Shown in pieces: positions 33,155-44,729 of a DNA stretch of 64,000 nucleotides. Source of the DNA: Channallabes apus (Eukaryota > Chordata > Actinopteri > Siluriformes > Clariidae); NCBI GenBank assembly GCA_030522415.1, contig CM060131.1, positions 1,250,501 to 1,314,500 on the forward strand, read 5' to 3'. Position numbers and translations under genes: made by a program. The notes below the pieces were generated by a model that was not told the DNA's origin, ran no database searches, and saw only the letters and a list, made by a program, of their open reading frames with translations. The first letter of the stretch is position 1. Every line of letters starts with the position of its first letter.

Positions 33155-34313
33155 CTAATGTCCAACTGTATACTGTATATCAGTCTGTCTCCAGCTTTGT
33201 CTTATTGCAGTTGCCAGATCAGCTTTGCAGGTTGGAGCCTCGTCCTGGACCATTTTCTTTAATTTCCACCACAGATTTTCAATTGGATTAAGGTCCGGAC
33301 TATTTGCAGGCCATGCCATTGACATTATAAGTATTTCCTGTCTGAATGTTTTCACAGCTACAGTACCATCACCAAACATCCTTTCAATTGATGGAATAAG
33401 AAAAGTGTCCAAAATCTCAACATAAACTTGTGCATTTATAGAAGATGTAATGACTGTCATGTCTCCCATACCTTTACCTGACATACAACCCCATATCAAT
33501 AATGATTGTGGAAATTTGCATGTTTTCTTCAGGCAGTTGTCTTTATAAATTTCATTTGAACGGCACCAAATTCAAAATTTATTTGTCATATACACAGTTA
33601 TACACAGTACGATATGTAGTGAAATGCTTATACGACCGCCTGTGACCTTAAATTTTTTTTAAATAATTGACAAGAAATAAGAGAGAAATGGAAAAAGAAG
33701 CAAGAAATAAATAAATAGTTTAACTATAAGAAGTTAGACCAAAATATAAAAGATTTCGAAATATATAGAAATATAAAACTTTTCAAAAAATGTTTTTAAG
33801 TTAAATGCAAATAAAAAGTGGGACAAAAGTTCCAGCATCATCACCCTGCGCAATGCAGATTCGTGATTCATCACTGACTCTAACTCTCATCCAGTCATCC
33901 GCAGTCCAAGATTGTCTTTCTTTAGCCCACTGAACCCTTGTTTTTTTCTGTTTAGATGTTAATGATGGTTTTGGTTTGTCTTTTCTGTATGTAAATCCCA
34001 TTTCTTTTAGGCGATTTCTTACTGTCCGGTCACAGACATTGACTCCACTTTCTGCCCATTTGTTCATTTGTTTTGTTGTGCATTTTCTGTTTTGAAGTCA
34101 TATTGCTTTAAGTTTTCTGTCTTGGCGCTTTGATGTCTTTCTTGGCCTACCAGTACGCTTCCCTTTTACAACCTTTCCATTTGATTTGTACTTGGTCCAG
34201 ATTTTAGACACTTTGTCCAGATTTTCTTTGACACAGCTGACTGGGAACTCTTTTCCAATCCTTTGCAGATTTACCTTCTTCAAGAAGTTTGATAATACTC
34301 TCCTTTGTTTCAA
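33155..34313 (-). pseudogene. Tc1-like transposase, broken
   Basis: From 34313 downwards: DNA-binding residues ending in the GRPR-like GKRTGRPRKTSKRQ, then CDRTVRNRLKEMGFTYRKD and RVSDESRICIAQGDDAGTFV (first catalytic D). After the LINE insertion follow WCRSNEIYKDNCLKKTCKF, IWGCMSGKGMGDM and WPANSPDLNPIENLW (last acidic residue). The segment that normally holds the second catalytic aspartate is deleted between FGDGTVAV and KTFRQEI. The protein is clearly inactive. Confidence 0.9.
33571..33825 (-). mobile_element. 5'-truncated LINE 3' end, same family as 28787-32253
   Basis: The reverse complement contains the same 'ggcggtcgtataagcatttcac' and 'gacaaataaattttgaatt' tail as 32170-32253. It interrupts the Tc1 frame between GDDAGTFV and WCRSNE. 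No clear target duplication is visible. Confidence 0.85.
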
Positions 34314-34713
34314 CTGACATCTCTCGTGTTGGAGCCATGAGTTATGTCAATCAACATCACTACACATCACTAGCACATGCAAGCACTCTTTTTTAACTGC
34401 AGACTAATTAACAGTTGTAATCAAATACAGGTGTTTGTTTTAGAAGTGCACGGTGATTCCATATAATTTTCCTCAGATTTGTGTGATTCCACATTTTTTC
34501 CCCTCTGTTTGATCTTTAAAACAGTTGTCATTGACTATAGTTATCTTTCTTTTTTTTTTTTTTTTTAAGTGTTTTATACAGCCAGAAGTGTGGAATGTTG
34601 AGTGAAAATAGCTTTGTGGCATGTACAGTATGTTTGTTTTTTTTCTACATAATTAAACATTTGAATGAACATCTTCTGAGAGGGTGATTCTATACTTTTT
34701 ACCAGGGGTTGTA

Positions 34714-35432
34714 TAAAAGAACCAGATAGAGACTGATAAGCAGCTGGTGTTATCTGGGAATTTTAATGACCTTTAAGTAAAAATAAAACACGTATTCACA
34801 TGTTTTATACAAATTACTGTTTTAACTTTAACTAGTTTTGGAAGAATACATTTTATTTTTAAAGTCATGTTTGCATGTTTTAATTGTTGGGGGATTGTTT
34901 GGGAATTTAAAAAAACATTTACTTGAACCAACTACTTCAATGGGCAGACAACATTGTTTTAAATAGTCAAAGAGTTTGGCTAATAATAATAATTATAATT
35001 ATTATTATTACTGGTCATAGAAACATGTGTGTTCCTAGGGTTGCATTTTTAAATTCAGTCTGTCTGAATCTTTATAAATGTCAAGTTGGGAAAATCATGT
35101 TTTAGAAAACGACAACAACAATTAAACACTTGATTATTTGCGTCTGTGCTATGTTGTGCTTAAGTGACCCAAAATATGTTTTTCTTAGTTTCCTTAGAAC
35201 TTCATTAAAAGACAAACTTAGGAGGAGTGGAATGTGAGAAATGTCAGTGGAGAATGTACTGACTTCCCCTTATTTTAGTTAGATGGTTAGATGGTGCTAA
35301 GACAGGTTCTTTTGTCCTGCCGGCGCGCAAATGTGTTCGTGTTAAAGCCGGCTCAGACAAACCTGACGAATGCAGGAGCACAGACACCCCTGTGGCACTT
35401 TAACCGTTAGTGCAGCAACGTTGTCTTGTAAA
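34714..35432. other. No gene seen
   Basis: AT-rich spacer. A TAA/ATT-rich run lies near 34981-35010. Confidence 0.5.
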
Positions 35433-35434
35433 TA

Positions 35435-37035
35435 CAGTGGTGTGAAAAACTATTTGCCCCCCTCCTGATTTCTTATTCTTTTACATGTTTGTCACACAGA
35501 ATGTTTCTGATCATCAAACACATTTAACTATTAGTCAAAGATAACACAAGTAAACACAAAATGCAGTTTTTAAATGAGGGGTTTTATTATTTAGGGAGAG
35601 AAAAAAATCCAAACCTACATGGCCCTGTGTGAAAAAGTAATTGCCCCCTGAACCTAATAACTGGTTGGGCCACCCTTAGCAGCAATAACTGCAATCAAGC
35701 GTTTGCGATAACTTGCAACGAGTCTTTTACAGCGCTCTGGAGGAATTTTGGCCCACTCATCTTTGCAGAATTGTTGTAATTCAGCTTTATTTGAGGGTTT
35801 TCTAGCATGGACCCGCCTTTTTAAGGTCATGCCACAACATCTCAATAGGATTCAGGTCAGGACTTTGACTAGGCCACTCCAAAGTCTTCATTTTGTTTTC
35901 CTTCAGCCATTCAGAGGTGGATTTGCTGGTGTGTTTTGGGTCATTGTCCTGCTGCAGCACCCAAGATCGCTTCAGCTTGAGTTGACGAACAGATGGCCGG
36001 ACATTCTCCTTCAGGATTTTTTGGTAGACAGTAGAATTCATGGTTCCATCTATCACAGCAAGCCTTCCAGGTCCTGAAGCAGCAAAACAACCCCAGACCA
36101 TCACACTACCACCACCATATTTTACTGTTGGTATGATGTTCTTTTTCTGAAATGCTGTGTTACTTTTACGCCAGATGTAACGGGACACGCACCTTCCAAA
36201 AAGTTCAACTTTTGTCCCGTCGGTCCACAAGGTATTTTCCCAAACGTCTTGGTAATCATTGAGATGTTTTTTAGCAAAATTGAGACGAGCCTTAATGTTC
36301 GTTTTGCTTAAAAGTGGTTTGCGCCTTGGAAATCTGCCATGCAGGCCATTTTTGCCCAGTCTCTTTCTTATGGTGGAGTCGTGAACACTGACCTTAATTG
36401 AGGCAAGTGAGGCCTGCAGTTCTTTAGATGTTGTCCTGGGGTCTTTTGTGGCCTCTCGGATGAGTTGTCTCTGCGCTCTTGGGGTAATTTTGGTCGGCCG
36501 GCCACTCCTGGGAAGGTTCACCACTGTTCCATGTTTTTGCCATTTGTGGATAATGGCTCTCACTGTGGTTCGCTGGAGTCCCAAAGCTTTAGAAATGGCT
36601 TTATAACCTTTACCAGACTGATAGATCTCAATTACTTTTGTTCTCATTTGTTCCTGAATTTCTTTGGATCTTGGCATGATGTTTAGCTTTTGAGGTGCTT
36701 TTGGTCTACTTCTCTGTGTCAGGTAGCTCCTATTTAAGTGATTTCTTGACTGAAACAGGTGTGGCAGTAATCAGGCCTGGGGGTGACTACAGAAATTGAA
36801 CTCAGGTGTGATAAACAAGGGGGGCAATCACTTTTTCACACAGGGCCATGTAGATTTGGAGTTTTTTTTCCTCCCTTAATAACATAAACCTTCATTTAAA
36901 AACTGCATTTTGTGTTCAATTATGTTATCTTTGACTAATTGTTAACGGTTTTTGATGAGCAGAAACATTTAAGTGTGACAAACATGCAAAAGAATAAGAA
37001 ATCAGGAAGGGGGCAAATAGTTTTTCACACCACTG
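35435..37035 (-). mobile_element. Tc1 element, copy A (TIR CAGTGGTGTGAAAAAC)
   Basis: Bounded by TA dinucleotides with inverted ends CAGTGGTGTGAAAAACTAT and ATAGTTTTTCACACCACTG. It is very similar along its whole length to copy B at 59660-61279, apart from a short deletion near 36820 and scattered substitutions. Confidence 0.95.
35654..36677 (-). pseudogene. Tc1 transposase, copy A, one frameshift
   Basis: The frame is open for 291 residues from the ATG at 36677 (MPRSKEIQEQMRTKVIEIYQ). It includes the paired-like DNA-binding region, the SGRPTK motif, WTDGTKVELF, QQDNDPKH and SPDLNPIEMLW. It then shifts frame near 35815 (HDLKKAGPC then stop), and the remaining residues (VHARKPSNKAELQQFCKDEW) continue in another frame to 35654. 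Compared with copy B it has G for E next to the first catalytic D and D for A after the second. Otherwise the two proteins are nearly the same. Confidence 0.93.
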
Positions 37036-37037
37036 TA

Positions 37038-38375
37038 GCTGATTAAACCTATGAACACAGCTGTTTAAAATAAATACTAAACATACACATGGTCTATTTT
37101 GTCCACAAGTGAAATACATCGATACGTTAATCATTTACACCACGATAACATTAGTGCAGAAGGATCTGAAGAGACTTGTCTCTATTACATCATGACTTTG
37201 AGACATTCACAGTATATTTGACCCATAGACAGTGTTTATTTTGCTGAACATTACAAAACAGCCATGTCCAATTAAACAGTGCATTTTTAATAAGTCATAT
37301 TGGTTTCGAGTCAGAAGTAAAATTAACGAAAGACTGAGAAGCCCCTTAAACTTGATCCTGAACAGCCACGGACTGACTTTAACAATAATAGTTACTTTTT
37401 TATATATTTGTTTTTTTGTATATATTTTTAAATGTTCAAATTTAACGTTTCAGAGTATATAATTTGTTGTGTCATCTGTTTACAGCGTTGGCTGATTTTG
37501 TGATTGAGACTCATGACTTACATTGAAATATTTTTTATTAGCAGCCAGGCTTTAGTAACCTTGGACAAATCACAATATAAGCCCTCTCTCGCGCACACGC
37601 ACTCTCTCGCGCGCACACACACACACACACACAAATAACACATGAAATCGCGTAAAACCAAATGAAACTATGGTGAAAAATATAAGCAGTGAAGAATACA
37701 GTAGTATATTGTAGGTGATTCCTGTCCTGCGATAACAGGCACTAACACTCTAGAACTGGTTGTTTTAGTATTGTTTTCAAGTGTGACTGTTTATGGGGAT
37801 TTAATCTGTCTCTGCTGCTCTATTCACAGTTGTGATAAGTGATTAATGGCCCATCAGAGCTTTGATGTAGGACGTTATGCTGGTTAAATGACTAAAGAAA
37901 TACTTATCCGTATGGACAAATATTTCTTCCAGATATTATGTACCATTAATCGATTTGTTATGGCAATTTTTGACTATCAGCGAAAAAAACATCAGCGAAA
38001 ACATAAAAAATATAAAGAAAACAATCCCAAGCAAAAGTTACATTTTCAGCTTTACTTTGCAGCAAAATATTATCTACCAGTGTATTAAACAGAAATAGAT
38101 AAAATACACCGTAATGTAAAATACTGTACATAGCCCATGTTTGTATTCCGTACCTACAACGATCGTTATAGATAAATTACAAATGTTACTGTGTCTTTAA
38201 GAATTATTAAGGATGGCTTGAAAAATATTGCAATAAGTAGTTTTATTAATTAATTAAAAATAGCATAAGCATCATGGGTTGTGTATTGAGTCATTTAAAT
38301 CTGTTTTATTAATCGTTTTTTTTCCTCTTTTTTACTACATCATCTATTTATGAAACTATGTTGACGTAAGTTATG
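37038..38375. other. No gene seen; CT/CA-rich run at 37588-37633
   Basis: AT-rich DNA with a 'ctctcgcgcacac' compound microsatellite. Short frames have no recognisable similarity. Confidence 0.5.
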
Positions 38376-38383
38376 TTATATAT

Positions 38384-38952
38384 TAGGGATGTAACGGTAT
38401 CAAAACTTGTACTAATCCCTCGGTATGAATGGTACGGTATTTATTGAATCATTTACAGGAAAAACAAAACTAATGAAAAAAGTGCCAGAAGTGTTTAATA
38501 AACATTATACATGAACACTGAACATATCAGTGGCACACAAATTAGCCATATATCTGTAAACTTTGAAACAGAAACTTAAATTTGGTGGGAACTACAATTC
38601 CCATCAGCCCAGACGGGACCATCATCCTTTGTGCATCCAGTAATGCAGAAATGGCGGGTGCTGCTATTAGCGGCGAAGGAAAAGGAGATGGAAAGAGTAA
38701 TTAATCATTACGGAGTAAGCGGGTTATAAATCGGATGTGCGCATTACTGGATCTGTAGCGACAACAGACTGCAAAGGATGATGGCCGCGACCAGCTGATG
38801 GGAATTGTAGTTCCCGCTACCTCCCGTTCGCTCCATTCGCCTGAGCAAACTTTTCTCAGAAGACCTATCATTTTACCGTCATGCGACCACAGTATTATCG
38901 AAATAAATGTTTATTGCGGTACGATGGTCTTTACAATACCATTACATGCCTA
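38384..38952. mobile_element. hAT-type MITE with exact TSD and inner palindrome
   Basis: The ends are TAGGGATGTAACGGTA and ACCATTACATGCCTA. The octamer TTATATAT is exactly repeated at 38376-38383 and 38953-38960. Inside, about 38585-38818 form a long imperfect hairpin with arms starting GGGAACTACAATTCCCATCA. It has no transposase. Confidence 0.9.
38585..38818. repeat. Long hairpin with two ACTACAATTCCC motifs
   Basis: GGGAACTACAATTCCCATCA at the left and TGATGGGAATTGTAGTTCCC at the right are inverted. A second pair ('catccagtaatgc' / 'gcattactggat') extends the stem. The ACTACAATTCC core resembles the ZNF143/Staf site. Confidence 0.8.
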
Positions 38953-39069
38953 TTATATATTGAACATTGTATACGGCTGCTTGGACACTGCAGTTAACTG
39001 AAGCAGTCAATGCTCCACCTGGCGGGATTATACAGCATTGCAACCATCTTTTTAGAAAGCGCATGGGGG

Positions 39070-39198
39070 GCGTTTATGAGGTATTGTTTGTAGACTTTTG
39101 AGAAAAAGAATGAATTTAATCCATTTTGAAATAAGGCTGTAACATAGAAAAATGTGGAAAAAAGTGAACCGCTATGAATACTTTCCGGATGCATTGTA
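39070..39198. mobile_element. Tc1-type terminal repeat fragment
   Basis: 'aggctgtaacatagaaaaatg' (39128 onward) and 'gaatactttccggatgca' are typical of the end of a fish Tc1 family. The opposite end was not found. Confidence 0.55.
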
Positions 39199-39394
39199 AA
39201 TGTAGCCTGTTATTTATAGCATTATTTTTTCCAACTGAAGTTTTACATCCTCAAATGCCTCAAAACCCCTCTAGTTATTGCACAGGCACGTGCAGCTACT
39301 AAGGCGGGCATATGGACTTCGGCTAATTAGCGTTGTGGTACGCTTGCCCAAGAGTGTGTGTTAAAGTGTTTAAGCAGTCAATTTGAGACTAATT

Positions 39395-39515
39395 TACTCT
39401 CAGAGTTCGGAGAAAAAGGCACTCAGAAGTTTCTGTGCTCAGTACAGAATGTTTATATATTTGGTTGATTGGCCGATCATCAGTCATGGCCAATCAAACT
39501 GAAAACCAGGTAATT
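39395..39515. repeat. Repeat copy, inverted relative to 17140-17365
   Basis: The shared blocks 'cactcagaagtttctg', 'ggccgatcatcagtcatgg' and 'aatcaaactgaaaa' correspond to the reverse complement of 17150-17340. Confidence 0.65.
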
Positions 39516-39689
39516 TCAGTCGCTGTCCCGTTGACCGGGATGCAAAATAGTAAAATTTTGGTAAAAATTGTTTATTAAAAATCTGTTTTGGAGTCAGTGT
39601 GACAATACATAAATCACCACACAAAAGAATCGTAATTCATAACTGAATCGATTTGTTCCACCCCATCTCTATTTTTTCCCCCCCACACT

Positions 39690-39860
39690 CAGTACTGAAG
39701 TATTATCAAAGACCAGGTTCCATGGATAGGAGCCTTGTTAGGTCTGATGTTTCTCATCTTCCTCTTGACAGTAAGCCATTGATTCTTTATGGGGTTCAGA
39801 TCAGCATAGTAATATCATGGTCAGCAACCCAGTTAGTGATAATTTCAGTGTAACATCCAG
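39690..39860 (-). pseudogene. Tc1 transposase C-terminal relic
   Basis: The minus strand reads INGLLSRGR in one frame and the more telling QWLTVKRKMRNIRPN in another. The latter resembles the NLWGIVKRKMRDTRP-type C-terminus of Tc1 transposases, just after the last catalytic residue. It is short and heavily decayed. Confidence 0.5.
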
Positions 39861-40128
39861 GCTAATTTCCCTGAATATGCTTCGATATAGCACCTTGTGG
39901 AGGACAACAGTCAAGTCACCACTCTTCCCCATGAGTGTACTTAACTAGAGGCTATTCATGCTGTATGAATGGTTTTCCTGTCCACACATATTCTAATTGT
40001 TTTGCGATACTGGATGTTTAATTTTCATGAACTGCTAGCTATAATAATTAAAATGGAAAAAAGGCTTGAAATATTTGACTTGCATGTATGTGTAATATGT
40101 ATATTGAATCTAGACTATACATTTTTTA

Positions 40129-40753
40129 AAGTGCCCCTATTATGCCATTTTAAAGGTTGCTAATATTGCTTAATGTGTCTCTTAAAACAGGTTTACATGT
40201 TTCCAAGGTCAAAAAACACTTTAGTTTTCTCCAAAAATAGATTTAATTTTACCCAATTTCTAAATGATTCGTTAACAACTCGTGTGAAGCAGTTCAAAGA
40301 TTCAGTCTGTCTAAACCCTTCCATTCCGTGAGCCCTCACTGCTGTGATTGGTCAGATGGCGCGTACCTTTATGATTGGTCTACCGCTACAGTGTGTGTCG
40401 GAAAATGAAACGCCCATTACCATAACTGAATGACAGCCCTGAAGACCTGTCAATGAATAGAAAAGATGGCGTCGGTTTTACCCTATCAATTCGAGCCGGA
40501 GTCTGACGATGAAACAGTAAAGTAGCACATCGACAAGAAACTGTTTCGCAAGCATGACTGGAGCAGGACGTTTCTCAGTGGTAAGTGTCATATGTTAACA
40601 AGAGTGTGGTAACGTTAATTGTAAGATGGCGGGCAAGTTGTTCGCGACGTAGAACGTGAGCGGACATTATGCAAATATGTTACATAGTGACGTGGATCCG
40701 TAACAGAAAAAGATTCGAATTGCTAACGACTCGTTTAGACAAATGTGAGCCGA

Positions 40754-40793
<40 letters not shown>

Positions 40794-40916
40794 GACAAAA
40801 ACTTCATTTATCGTGCACTGTCGGCGTCACAACTTTGCAGATAGTTTATGTTCACATACAGCTACATGACACACTGCATGAAAGATCATATATGAAAATG
40901 GATAATAGGGGCACTT
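40129..40916. mobile_element. MITE with TIR AAGTGCCCCTATTAT, copy 1
   Basis: AAGTGCCCCTATTATGCC at the left is inverted at the right (GGATAATAGGGGCACTT). It contains a short plus-strand start 'aagatggcgtcggttttacc' that reads MASVLPYQFEPESDDETVK before a stop, an ORF start I associate with repeated fish sequences. A poly-T run of about 31 lies at 40759-40789. A second, inverted copy starts at 62856. Confidence 0.8.
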
Positions 40917-42116
40917 ATTTATGACCTTATTAAATGACCTAAATAAACAAATAATAATAATAAAAAAAAGCATTTTTATGATATTCTAATTTTCTTTTGT
41001 ATTCAGTCTTAAGGACTGCACAAGTTTTAATAGCTGCTGAGAATGGGGGGAAAATTTAATATCCAACATCAATAAATTTAGCACAGCCAAATTAAAGGTG
41101 AAATTTAATGAGTCTCCAAGGTCATTCACTGTAGATAGTGCACGAGAGCACAGGAGCGTACATAATAGCTCAGCAGGGTTGCATTTAATAACAAGCATGC
41201 TTGTTAAACATTCAGGAATGTATGAAAGTAGAACAGTTTAAAGAAATGTCTCTGTTTTTGAGCCCGTTCATTTTTGAAAAAGATAGCCTTGCTGTGATCT
41301 CATGTGCTTGTGTACTCTTACACCAGATGGGGAGACGCAGAAGATGAGAGAAAATTTAAGATTGATGGTTGCCATTTACAACTGTCTGGATAAAAGCTAG
41401 TTGTAAAATAAAAATATTAGGCATGTTGGTGACCATTGTTTTCACTATCTGGAGCCATGCTTCTGGTTGTTCATATGTATAACGTAAAATTTTATACATT
41501 CTTCATGAGTATCAGCTGCTAAAGATATCACCATATATCATCCACATGCCTTCTATTGTGTCTTGTGGTCCGATGTTGAAAATGAAAGTGTAAGCTAAAC
41601 AAATCAGGACTTTATACAAGCAAAAGAAAAACTAATGTATCATTTTATGCATCTCATCAAATTCACAGGCGCATTCAGAAAACAGACAAATGAAGGCTAG
41701 AAAGCACAAACACAGCGTGAAGAGTGAGTCAGGCAGGTAGTTAACCAGGATTGTGATATTTATAGACCAGAGGGGTAGGTTAATTGGAGACACATGGAGC
41801 TGAGATGAAATGTTGGCAGATGGAGCGCCAACTGAGGAGAGAAGTGTGAGTAAATAATAAAACCTGTCTCTGTTATAATTCTTTACCTCTTAAAAAATGT
41901 GGACTGTAATGAGGGGGGGGGGGGACACAAGTGCAGGAACTAATCAGGACAGTGTCTTTGGGAGATCGGTTCATCTTCTACTTACTTAAATCAGTCACTT
42001 CACAGTAATAAAAATGTTGACCAACTGCGCCATTGTATTTGTTCTGCTGCAAATGTTTTTTAAATGTAGTGTTACAGAGTATACCTGTTTAAAAACTCTT
42101 TTTATTTGTTGCTAAG
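40917..42116. other. No gene seen; poly-G at 41911-41922
   Basis: AT-rich DNA leading to the T-rich tract and TTGCTAAG acceptor of the ppp1r15b main exon. Confidence 0.5.
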
Positions 42117-43174
42117 TTTTTCAGATGTTCAGGTTTGAAGTTCACCTGCGCATCACAGATGACACAGGAGAACATATTCAGCATGTGACAAATTCACCGG
42201 GTGATACCGAAGGATTTCTCCTGTCATCACTGTTTGAAAACAACAAGAATGTTGTAGTGGCAGGTCCAAGTCCTCTGTCAAGGTTTAACAAGGATCCTTT
42301 CAACCTAAACTCACATTCCACATCTGTTCTGTCCAGTATTGTGAATGATGATCTGTGCTATTCACTCATGGACAATTTAGTATCTTGTGCAACTGAATGT
42401 CTCAATGATAAAGAAGATGTATGTGTAGAAAAGCAGTGTGGCTGGAAGCACAGGTTTGAGTGGAATTTCCGTACAGGCTTGGAGAGTAGAGTAGATGAAG
42501 AATGTGTGAAAAATCTTTATGGGAAGAAGACTCAGAAACAAAATGATTGTTGCACAGGACTGGAATGTAATTTGTCCAGGTTAACATTCAAAAGTCAATG
42601 TTCTGATAGCGAGTTTAGCTGGGGCAGCTCAGACAGTTCCTCCTTAGATAGGGAAGGAGAGGATAATGATGGGCTCTGGGATCTTCTCAGGGGTTCCAAC
42701 GATCCGTATCACCCATTGCACTTCACAGCATGTATTTCCAGTGGAGCTGCAAATAGACAGAGAACACAAACTGGATCAAGTCAGCAAAAAAATGAGTTCA
42801 CATCAACACCATCTAGTGTGTCATGTTGCTCAGATTCTAGTGAGCAAGGAAACATGGAGACTGTTAATTCAGAAGATGAAGAGGAGGCATTGTGGAAGTC
42901 TCTGTCTCGGGATGATGACCCTTACCACCCACTGAATTTTAGAGCTCCTCTAAACTGTGCACACATGTTTACAGATACCCATGAGAAAAGCCCTAAAATA
43001 TCCAGAGATCCCACAGGCACTAGATGTCTCAAGCCTTTTTTGATGCAGAAGCAAGTCATCAGTCACCGGTGTCGTCAGTTGTGTGTGGAAAAACCAGCTA
43101 AAGTGCCCTGGAAAAGGCCTATAAATAAGACTGTCGATTCCAGCATGAGAGAGAAAATTTCTACTGTGAAAAGG
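42117..43174 (+). CDS. ppp1r15b: ppp1r15b-like, main coding exon
   Basis: The exon is open throughout (352 codons plus two bases). It contains WDLLRGSNDPYHPLHFTAC and LWKSLSRDDDPYHPLNFRAP, matching in order the two LW-x-S...DPYNPxNF motifs of vertebrate PPP1R15B. Acidic, serine-rich stretches precede each (SDSEFSWGSSDSSSLD; NSEDEEEALW). In the joined protein these motifs fall near residues 248-255 and 320-327. The exon ends ...STVKR at the donor AGG|GTAATA (43174/43175), phase 0. PPP1R15A lacks the DPYNP motifs, so the B paralogue is favoured. The start is set at 42117 for phase with exon 1. If there is no upstream coding exon, the ATG at 42125 would be the start. Confidence 0.85.
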
Positions 43175-44248
43175 GTAATAATAATATTATACATTTATTT
43201 AATGTATCATGGTGAGACTTTGATTCAGTATTAGTTATTGTATTTAGTAATGGAATTGCATAAACTAAAGTTATGCATGTAAAAAAATGGCAGACTTGGA
43301 GGAAGAAAACAAAAAAAAAAACTTTTTATATAGGTGCGCATACACTTACAGTATAATGGGACACATGACTGTTCTTGGAATTAGGCAATCAAACTTATCA
43401 CATTCAAACCCTCGTTCAGAAGTATTTATCATGCACCTTTCACCAAAGTGTACTTGTTACTTGTATGCACAAATACTTTATTAAAGCATATTTTGCTTGT
43501 AAAAAACACTTTGTATTTTTGGGTAGGCCAGCATCTCTATTTGGAAAAACATAAAATGTTTTTGAAAAACAGAGGCCTGCATATAGCATGGAAAACAAGT
43601 ATTTGAACCTATCAATAATTATCTCCAACTTGACTGGAGCACCAGTCCTAGCTTAAAAGTAGCAGTCCCATAGCATGATGCTGTGATCAACCTTTTTCTC
43701 GGTAGACCATAATACAATTTTGTGACATGCAAAGTCCTTGTATTTCGTAAAGTCACTGTGGTGCCCAACTTTATCAGTTTGTTGTTGATGGCCCATAGTC
43801 CATGGTATATCTAGTGTTTTGGAAATTCATTCATAGCCCTCTCCTTCTTGGTATCTTTTGAAAATGAAATCTCGTACAAAACATGAAAGTCCTATAGAAA
43901 AGCTATTTATGGGGGTTACAGAGAGCCTCATTGATGATGGGTGCATTAAAAATGTGTTTAGCCATGATTTTGCATTCGATTGGTTCATTTTGAGGACAGT
44001 CACATGGCCCGTTATGAAAGGGTTTGCAGATAGGTCATTGTAAGTTCTTTTCCCCCAAAAAAATGTTACTTGTTTTTCACATTTCAGTTTTGTTGGTTGC
44101 TATTTTAAATTAAACATGGAAAAAGATCTGATATGATTGTTTTTGGCTTATTTCATTTTATTTTGTTTAACCTCTTTTCGTTTTCTGATTAAACCTCTTT
44201 AATTAGTTAGTTATTTTGTTGCAAGCACACACAAGTTCTGTACTGACA

Positions 44249-44650
44249 CACACTGCCTGGCCAGAAAAAAAAAGCTGCACACAATAATATTTTGCTCGAC
44301 TTTGATTATCATGCTATATGGTGAATGTGGTGGCCAGTTAATCTGTTAAAATAATTCCTCATGTTTTCTTCATGTCTTTCGGAATTTGAGCCCAATGAAT
44401 CTTGGCATCGTTGTCTTTGGCATAATGGAAGTTAAAAAAAAATCCATTATGAAATAACCTGGTCATTCAGTATATTCAGGTAGTTTAGTAAATATATGCT
44501 TTTTATTATTGACCTGATGAATTTCATGTGGAAAAATCATGTGGAAATGCTCTTTTGTTCAGTACCAAACATAGAAATAATTTTTACTGGCAGTTTTTAA
44601 AAAGTTTTTGTGTTTATCATCACTGTCTTGTAAGATTTTTTTCTGACATC
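44249..44650. mobile_element. Tc1/mariner fragment, end CACACTGCCTGGCCA
   Basis: 'acactgcctggccagaaaaa' is typical of the terminal repeat of a fish Tc1-like family. Only one end is present. Confidence 0.5.
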
Positions 44651-44729
44651 AGGTTATTATTGTCACTCCAGGCTTTAATAATGTGTTAGACAGATCTTTA
44701 ATTTCAGTACTTTTAGCAACCTCCTTCTG

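Larger units (their letters stand above)
32847..34711 (-). mobile_element. Tc1-like element with ~215-bp inverted repeats and nested LINE tail
   Basis: The ends TA|CAACCCCTGGCAAAAAG and CTTTTTACCAGGGGTTG|TA are inverted and homology extends roughly 215 bases inward on both sides (to about 33075 and from about 34490). A transposase relic lies between them on the minus strand. A LINE 3' end is inserted at about 33571-33825. Confidence 0.92.
3352..42116 (+). other. Proposed ppp1r15b intron 1, filled with transposons
   Basis: The interval runs from the CAG|GTAGGC donor to an acceptor TTGCTAAG at 42116. It holds no other convincing host exon. Nearly everything recognisable in it is mobile DNA: Tc1/mariner, hAT, piggyBac, LINE and SINE copies and nested MITEs. 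A competing acceptor, TTTTTCAG, ends at 42124, but its phase does not fit the exon 1 donor. Confidence 0.5.

Noticed and set aside
42125..42127. ATG at 42125 as the certain start of ppp1r15b
   Set aside because: The frame is open upstream to an acceptor at 42116 that matches the phase of exon 1. It is kept as the alternative if exon 1 is not used.
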